A stretch of DNA of 55,224 nt from JAKQIM01 sp964633225 (GTDB lineage: Bacteria; Chloroflexota; Anaerolineae; Anaerolineales; UBA4823). Position 1 is the first letter of the stretch. The number at the start of each line of letters is the position of its first letter. The translations under genes and the position numbers were made by a program. Under the pieces are notes generated by a model. It saw nothing but the letters and a program-made list of their open reading frames with translations. It did no database searches and was not told the DNA's origin. Positions 50,699 through 55,224 of this stretch are shown here, one piece after another. The stretch spans positions 1-55,224 of the forward strand of contig CAZWFQ010000019.1 of assembly GCA_964633225.1 (NCBI GenBank). Reading direction: 5' to 3'.

Positions 50699-51649
50699 TT
50701 GTTTGAAATTGTTTTTCTCGGTACTTCTGCTTCAGCTCCATCTGTCCACCGCGGGCTTTCGGCCCAGGTGGTGATGCACGATGAATACCGCTTCTTGGTG
50801 GACTGCGGCGAAGGCACACAGCGTCAAATCTTGCAATCGGGCCTGGGTTTCAAGCGCTTGAACCGCATCTTGATCACCCACGGCCACCTGGATCATATCT
50901 TGGGCCTGGCTGGCCTGCTTTCAACCTTCTCGCGTTGGGAGACGATTGACGAGTTGGAGATCTTTGCTGGTTCGTGGGCACTGGCTCGCATCCACGACCT
51001 GGTGCACGGCGTGGTGCTGCGCGGGGCGCACCCGCCTATGGCGCTGGCCCTGCGTGAGATCCAACCGGGACTTATCTTCACCGGTCACGATTTCACCGTC
51101 AGCGCTTTCCCGGTCTGGCACCGCGGGCCTGATTGCTATGGGTTTGTGTTTGAAGAGCAAACCCGGCGTCCTTTCTTACCCGAGAAAGCCGATGAATTGG
51201 CTATTCCGGTTGGGCCCTGGCGCCGTGACCTGGTTGCTGGCTTGCCCGTCACCCTGCCGGACGGGCGGACGATTGACCCTGAGCAGGTGCTGGGCCCGGC
51301 CCGTCCGGGGACACGCCTGGTTCACATGGGAGACCTGGGCCGCACAGATGAGTTGGTGGAAATCTGCCGCGATGCCGATACCCTGGTGATCGAGGCCACC
51401 TATCTGCACCAAGATGTAGAGATGGCTGACCAATTCGCCCACCTGACGGCCCGGCGGGCGGCTGAGCTGGCGGTCAAGGCTGGTGTCAAGCACCTGATCC
51501 TGACACACATCTCGCGCCGCTATCGCGAGCGCGATGTGCTGGCAGAGGCGCAGTCCATCTTTCCCGGCGCCATCGTGGCGCGCGATTTTGACGCCTTCCA
51601 GGTGCGGCGGGGGGAATGTGTGAAGATCAAGAAAGAGCCAGAAGAATAA
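50699..51649 (+). CDS. rnz: Ribonuclease Z
   Basis: The 316-residue metallo-beta-lactamase nuclease trims tRNA 3' ends. It reads FEIVFLGTSASAPSVHRG, the metal motif THGHLDHILG (HxHxDH; about residues 60-69), the aspartate in HMGDLGRTDELV and the histidine in LILTHISRRY. The start is TTG: the in-frame TGA at about 50690 blocks anything longer and AGGTGA precedes it. The flexible exosite arm of long RNase Z is replaced by a short segment. The C-terminus CVKIKKEPEE is lysine-rich. It is a single-gene unit with a terminator at 51665. Confidence 0.92.
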   Translation: MFEIVFLGTSASAPSVHRGLSAQVVMHDEYRFLVDCGEGTQRQILQSGLGFKRLNRILITHGHLDHILGLAGLLSTFSRWETIDELEIFAGSWALARIHDLVHGVVLRGAHPPMALALREIQPGLIFTGHDFTVSAFPVWHRGPDCYGFVFEEQTRRPFLPEKADELAIPVGPWRRDLVAGLPVTLPDGRTIDPEQVLGPARPGTRLVHMGDLGRTDELVEICRDADTLVIEATYLHQDVEMADQFAHLTARRAAELAVKAGVKHLILTHISRRYRERDVLAEAQSIFPGAIVARDFDAFQVRRGECVKIKKEPEE

Positions 51650-51664
51650 AGCGTAAGGAGCGAG

Positions 51665-51702
51665 ACGAGGCTGCGGTGCTGATAGACCCCAGCCTCGTTT
51701 TT
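51665..51702 (+). terminator. Terminator after rnz
   Basis: ACGAGGCTG (51665-51673) pairs with CAGCCTCGT (51690-51698), followed by TTTTT. It may also serve the convergent CDP-alcohol phosphotransferase gene. Confidence 0.8.
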
Positions 51703-51703
51703 A

Positions 51704-52405
51704 TTATTCTACCTTTGGCTGTTGGTCAATATCGCTCAGCTTGCGGGCTGTGCGCAGGGCACTGCCGATGAATACGAAGGCAAAAATCGTTCCCACGATC
51801 CCAAGGGCTACATCAATGATCGAGAATGGCCCCAGCGGGGTGGCAAAGGTGGGGTTCCAGAAGTAAAGCACAATATTGATCAGAAAGATGATGGCGCGTA
51901 TTTCTGTAGGGCCGAACTTGCCATACGAGATCTTAAAGACCCCCTGCACGCTCATGCGCGCCAGCACCAACACATCCATCAGCAGGTAAACCGTCAGGGC
52001 TAACACGGCAATACCTGGGCGTACATAAGGTGAGAGAATAAGGCCAATGAAGGCCAACACCTGGCCAATGGCGTCGAATACATGGTCAACGAAGAAACCA
52101 TAGATTGGACGCTCAATCTTGCGGTAACGGGCCAGGCTGCCATCCAGGCTGTCGCCGAACCAGTTGATGAGGATGCCCAGGTTGACCAGCCACAAGAAAT
52201 TTTTGTCCAGGTTACTGAGGGCATACCCCAGGGTCATCAGGGCTGCCCCGCCAACCCCGATGCCGGTGAGGATATCGGGCGTCACCCAGGCTGGCATATG
52301 TTTGCAGAACCACTGCAGAGCCGGACGCTCGAGAGGCCCAAGCAGGATATCATTGATCCGTTTTTCGCGCGGGACGCGAATCTTCTTCTGTTTTTGTTTT
52401 TTCAT
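51704..52405 (-). CDS. CDP-alcohol phosphatidyltransferase
   Basis: The 233-residue protein carries the family motif D-x2-DG-x2-AR-x9-G-x3-D-x3-D as GDSLDGSLARYRKIERPI... ending YGFFVDHVFDAIG (about residues 88-115). Five to six helices follow. The family joins a CDP-activated diacylglycerol to glycerol-phosphate, inositol, inositol-phosphate or choline. The ATG at 52405 overlaps the acyltransferase stop (ATGA), so both products are made in coupled amounts. The pair recalls the actinobacterial PgsA-acyltransferase arrangement of PIM synthesis, but the mannosyltransferase is absent here. The start at 52435 is rejected because its extra residues reread the upstream gene. Confidence 0.88.
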   Translation of the reverse strand: MKKQKQKKIRVPREKRINDILLGPLERPALQWFCKHMPAWVTPDILTGIGVGGAALMTLGYALSNLDKNFLWLVNLGILINWFGDSLDGSLARYRKIERPIYGFFVDHVFDAIGQVLAFIGLILSPYVRPGIAVLALTVYLLMDVLVLARMSVQGVFKISYGKFGPTEIRAIIFLINIVLYFWNPTFATPLGPFSIIDVALGIVGTIFAFVFIGSALRTARKLSDIDQQPKVE

Positions 52406-53286
52406 AGTTCCCATATCCGGCGAAACATCATCCATTGCTCAGGATCCTGGCGGATGTAGTTTTCGGCTATTTCTAACACGGTTTCAGTATTTTGCAGGAT
52501 GGCCTGAGATGGGTCATCTGCCGGCCGCATGGGGATGGGCTGTGAAGCATGGATGTGATAGATCCCATCGGGGTTGCGGCGGCAGGCAACAACCATTACG
52601 GGGGCCTGGGCCTTGATCGCCAGGCGGATATGCCCGGTGGGCAGCAGGGATGGTTGGCCGCAAAAGAGCGGCCGGAACCTGGCCTCTCCCACAGGCCAAT
52701 CTAACCCCGTCAGCACCGAGCCGCCGCTTTGCAGGCGTTGGATGGCCTGGCGCAGGGCCTCGGCTGAAATAGGGGTGATGTCAAATCCCACTTGCTGGCG
52801 CAGGCGGTTCTTGGCCTGGTAATCGCTGCGCTGACCGGGCTGGGCCAAGAGTTGAACATTCAGCCCCATCAGCTTGAGGGCAAAGCCGGCCAGCTCAAAA
52901 TTGCCGGTGTGCGGGCAGGCAAAGACCGTGGGGCGCTCGTTGTGCTCAGTCTGGCGCACCTGTTCCAAGACGGCCTCGTCGGCAGTGATCATCTGGCGCA
53001 TGGCCTGTGGTCTGCTCAGGTAATGGAAGAATTCAAACTGGCTGCGCAGCGCATTGCGGAAGACGGCTTGGGTGCGTTGTGCCAGTGCCTCTGCACTGAG
53101 TCTGCCGTGTTCCAGTGTTTGCTGGTTGGTGCGTACGATCTGCACCTGCGGGTTCTTGAGCTTGGCAGAATAAAGATCGGCCAGCCAGAACGACAGGGTC
53201 TGCCCGGCGCGCAATGGCACTAGCCGGCCAACTACCATCAGCAGGCGCATGGCGGCCTGGCTGTTGATCAGATCGTCGAGACTCAC
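52402..53286 (-). CDS. Lysophospholipid acyltransferase of the LpxL/HtrB family
   Basis: The 294-residue protein has the catalytic HxxxxE motif as PHTGNFELAGFALKLMG (about residue 125), RRNPDGIYHIHASQPIPM and the C-terminal QDPEQWMMFRRIWEL, which is typical of the family. It acylates a lipid hydroxyl using acyl-ACP or acyl-CoA. In diderms LpxL acts on lipid A; Chloroflexota generally lack lipid A, so an acyltransferase for PIM-like glycolipids or phospholipids is more likely (inference). The GTG start overlaps the DUF1189 stop (GTGA). The next gene is the CDP-alcohol phosphotransferase. Confidence 0.87.
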   Translation of the reverse strand: MSLDDLINSQAAMRLLMVVGRLVPLRAGQTLSFWLADLYSAKLKNPQVQIVRTNQQTLEHGRLSAEALAQRTQAVFRNALRSQFEFFHYLSRPQAMRQMITADEAVLEQVRQTEHNERPTVFACPHTGNFELAGFALKLMGLNVQLLAQPGQRSDYQAKNRLRQQVGFDITPISAEALRQAIQRLQSGGSVLTGLDWPVGEARFRPLFCGQPSLLPTGHIRLAIKAQAPVMVVACRRNPDGIYHIHASQPIPMRPADDPSQAILQNTETVLEIAENYIRQDPEQWMMFRRIWEL

Positions 53287-54395
53287 GGCAGCGGTTTCTT
53301 TACCAGTGGCAGCAGGCTGACCACGATCAAAGCCGCTAGCGTGATGAAGGCCAGGGGCCAGGTGACATACCAGGCGTCCCAGGTAAAGATCGTCTCAAGG
53401 GCCAGGTCAATCAGCAGCGGCAGGCCAATCAGGGCACGCCAGGGGCGCAGGGGCCGTTCAGCCAGCAGTGCCGCCGCCAGGCCGGGCCGGGCGGCGTTGC
53501 CGGGCTCCATCGTGGCCGTTGCCGGGGCAGTGGATAAGGCTGCCACCAGCCCCAAGATCCAGCTTGGGATCAGCAGCAGTGTGAAAAGCCCCAGGAAGTG
53601 CACTTCTACTTGCGAGAGCAGCACCTGCCCGTAGGCTGCCGGCACCACGGCGTAAATGCCCGCTGCCATCACCCGGCTGAAGGTGGTGCTTGGGCGTATT
53701 AGGGCTGCAATGCCCCAGAAAACCAGCCCAATCAACATCACATGCCCCAGGCGTACCAGGCAGTACCAGATGGGCAGGGCAAACAAGCTGATGATCGTCA
53801 CTGCTATCGATGTGGTGCCCCACCAACTGGTGGCAGTGGTGCCGTTGATGAAGATGGGGTCGGTCTGAAAGGCGGCTTGCAGATCGCGCAAGGGCAGGCG
53901 TTGGTAATTGCCCTGGCTGTTCAACATCACCAGCTCGGTGCTGGTCAGCAAGAACCCCTGGTCGTAACGGGTGCGGTCGATATCGGTGTATGCGCCGCTG
54001 GTGTCAATTACCACCAGGCTGCCATTCTGATCGATCAGGACGCGCGGCTGTGGACCTGTCACCTCGGCCTTGCCGCCAGAGATGGTGATCTCAGGAAATT
54101 CGCCGCTGGCAAAGGAACGTTGAATTTCAGTGCCCACCAGCACCAGGCTGCGGATCATGCCCAGGGTTTTTAGCCCAGAGATGACCAGGCCGAATACCAG
54201 GAAGAAGGCCAGCGCCAGTGCCAGGCGAGAGCGGGTAGCGCGGCGGTAAAATGTGAGGCTGAAGAGCGGCAAGACAAAACCTGCTGCCATTTCAGTGCTA
54301 GTTCCCAGGCAGCCAGGGCCCCTGGCAGGGGCTGTGGGTAGATCTGCTGCAACGGCAGGTGGTGACACGCTGGGTGTCGGCTCAATCTGATCCAT
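53283..54395 (-). CDS. DUF1189-like polytopic membrane protein
   Basis: The 370-residue protein has a proline-rich cytoplasmic start, then LPLFSLTFYRRATRSRLALALAFF (by parts FYRRATRSR, LALALAFFLVFG), an extracytoplasmic domain (EFPEITISGGKAEVTGPQPRVLIDQNGSLVVIDTSG) and five more helices. The PEITISGGK-PRVLIDQNGSLVVIDTSG pattern matches DUF1189 (MalA-like in firmicutes) as I recall it. Function is unknown. AAGGAG lies 5-10 nt before the ATG. It is the first gene of a three-gene operon with the acyltransferase and the CDP-alcohol phosphotransferase, joined by 4-nt overlaps, so it may take part in membrane-lipid assembly. Confidence 0.75.
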   Translation of the reverse strand: MDQIEPTPSVSPPAVAADLPTAPARGPGCLGTSTEMAAGFVLPLFSLTFYRRATRSRLALALAFFLVFGLVISGLKTLGMIRSLVLVGTEIQRSFASGEFPEITISGGKAEVTGPQPRVLIDQNGSLVVIDTSGAYTDIDRTRYDQGFLLTSTELVMLNSQGNYQRLPLRDLQAAFQTDPIFINGTTATSWWGTTSIAVTIISLFALPIWYCLVRLGHVMLIGLVFWGIAALIRPSTTFSRVMAAGIYAVVPAAYGQVLLSQVEVHFLGLFTLLLIPSWILGLVAALSTAPATATMEPGNAARPGLAAALLAERPLRPWRALIGLPLLIDLALETIFTWDAWYVTWPLAFITLAALIVVSLLPLVKKPLP

Positions 54396-54458
54396 TTTTC
54401 TCCTTTTGCCGTAGCAGCGGCCTGGTTTTCAGGCGGTTGAAATCGTTGCTACGATCAT

Positions 54459-55097
54459 TTATCTGAAACGTTCTTCTTTCCAGACATCGGCTTCGTTGTG
54501 ATACCCGGCCTGTTCCCAAAAGCCGGGCCGGTCTTGGCTCATGAATTCCAGGCCGCGCAGCCACTTGGCACCTTTCCAGAAGTACGGGGTAGGCAGGTCG
54601 TCGCGCTCAGAGATGTAGCCCACCACGCCGCGCAGCGGGTAACCATGGTCGGGGCTGAGCGGTTGGCCGTCGAAGTGGGTGGCCAGCAAGAAATTCTCGG
54701 CCAGGGCCACCTCCACCGGCAGGTTGGCTGTGAAGCCATATTCGGCGTGCTGCATCAGGTACCTGGCGCCAGGCTTAAGCTTGACCAGGCCCTGATCCAC
54801 CAACACCCGCAGCGATACACCTTCCCAGGTGGTATCAAACTTACTCCAGCGCGTCACGCAGTGGATATCCATGAACAGCGAAGTGCGCGGCAATTGATTG
54901 AATTCTGCCCAGGTCCAGCGCCTTTCCTCTTCCACTTCGCCCCACACCCGCAGGTCCCAGGTGGCGGGGTTGAAGCGCGGTACCGCGCCATAATGCAAGA
55001 CGGGAAACTTTTGGGTTAGCGCCTGGCCAGGCGGCAGGCGGCCTTCTTTGCGCACCTGTTCTTCTAAATTCTTGCGACGAAATATATTCTCAAACAT
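54459..55097 (-). CDS. Molybdopterin-dependent oxidoreductase, sulfite-oxidase (MsrP/YedY-like) fold
   Basis: The 212-residue protein holds the Mo-binding domain only: TQKFPVLHYGAVPRFNPATWDL, then DIHCVTRWSKFDTTWEGV with the conserved Cys that ligates molybdenum, AEYGFTANLPVEVAL and LSPDHGYPLRGVVGYI. No signal peptide is seen (MFENIFRRKNLEEQ), so unlike MsrP it appears cytoplasmic, or is exported by partners. Neither the dimerisation domain of sulfite oxidases nor a heme partner gene is in the window. AAGGGAG precedes the ATG and TATAAT (complement of 55133-55138) lies 35 nt upstream. Substrate unknown; sulfite or oxidised sulfur compounds are typical for the family. Confidence 0.9.
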   Translation of the reverse strand: MFENIFRRKNLEEQVRKEGRLPPGQALTQKFPVLHYGAVPRFNPATWDLRVWGEVEEERRWTWAEFNQLPRTSLFMDIHCVTRWSKFDTTWEGVSLRVLVDQGLVKLKPGARYLMQHAEYGFTANLPVEVALAENFLLATHFDGQPLSPDHGYPLRGVVGYISERDDLPTPYFWKGAKWLRGLEFMSQDRPGFWEQAGYHNEADVWKEERFR

Positions 55098-55132
55098 GGC
55101 AGTTAACTCCCTTTATACCTGTAATGAGGTCG

Positions 55133-55138
55133 ATTATA
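55133..55138 (-). promoter_or_regulatory. -10 box of the sulfite-oxidase-like gene
   Basis: TATAAT on the minus strand, 35 nt before the ATG at 55097, 13 bp after the preceding hairpin. Confidence 0.5.
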
Positions 55139-55151
55139 ACCCATAGAGTCA

Positions 55152-55196
55152 AAAACGATGGCGAGACAATGTTTTCTAACGTGTCACCATCGTTTT
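55152..55196. terminator. Terminator of an off-window gene
   Basis: AAAACGATGG (55152-55161) pairs with CCATCGTTTT (55187-55196); the edges are A- and T-rich. Like other hairpins here it sits directly upstream of the next promoter. Nothing else is visible to the window end. Confidence 0.65.
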
Positions 55197-55224
55197 GGAA
55201 GTTGGTTGAGGTTAATAAATTGAG

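Overview
The window reads as chromosome of a Chloroflexota bacterium, most likely an Anaerolineae-type lineage. It is a draft or MAG scaffold with four runs of exactly 100 N (10860-10959, 14730-14829, 20736-20835, 32946-33045). The lineage is inferred from protein content: a bacterial Elp3, DUF6754 and glutamate-mutase-L-like proteins, zinc-ribbon proteins with PDWL repeats, Thr/Pro-rich LysM/CAP surface proteins, and a PFOR paired with a DHOD-like protein. There is no rRNA, tRNA, CRISPR, IS element or prophage. Almost all sequence is coding, on both strands, in short operons.

Layout. 1-7123: a partial gene, an epimerase, a HAD phosphatase, a SixA phosphatase, a CAP/LysM surface protein, a CinA-C amidohydrolase, uvrC, a lone receiver and a 38-residue membrane peptide. 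7125-13786: a signalling operon (PAS-GAF kinase, Rcp1-like receiver, giant hybrid kinase). 13902-18956: formate-THF ligase of the long, eukaryote-like type, then elp3 divergent from a Trm9/AlkBH8-like methyltransferase, then a phosphoesterase. 19032-27486: DUF4349 lipoprotein, nucleotidyltransferase, rsmG, recF, def, a CNB/PH-like membrane protein, a phosphohexomutase and a cell-surface-anchored protein. 27591-35140: a seven-gene operon of unknown function built on an ASKHA ATPase (MutL/GlmL family), DUF6754 and several membrane proteins. 35366-39921: PFOR and its DHOD-like partner. 39971-44320: a promoter, a 29-residue ORF and two tandem terminators, leading into an ABC-2 exporter operon interleaved with acetyltransferases. 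44338-55224: rhodanese, an M1-peptidase/phosphoesterase fusion, DUF1232, ftsK, RNase Z, a lipid-synthesis trio and a sulfite-oxidase-like enzyme.

Expression signals are unusually legible. Many first genes have a TATAAT-like -10 box 5-8 nt before the start codon and no Shine-Dalgarno sequence, which implies leaderless mRNAs; operon-internal genes use Shine-Dalgarno sites or ATGA/GTGA overlaps. Intergenic stops are marked by long, often perfect, hairpins with A-rich and T-rich edges that work in both directions.

The three most interesting systems are (1) the Elp3/Trm9-like divergent pair, suggesting a bacterial two-step U34 wobble modification resembling the eukaryotic cm5U to mcm5U route; (2) the MutL-DUF6754 membrane operon; and (3) the short-ORF/attenuator-led exporter-acetyltransferase operon. 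All functional assignments come from reading motifs by eye; no database search was run.
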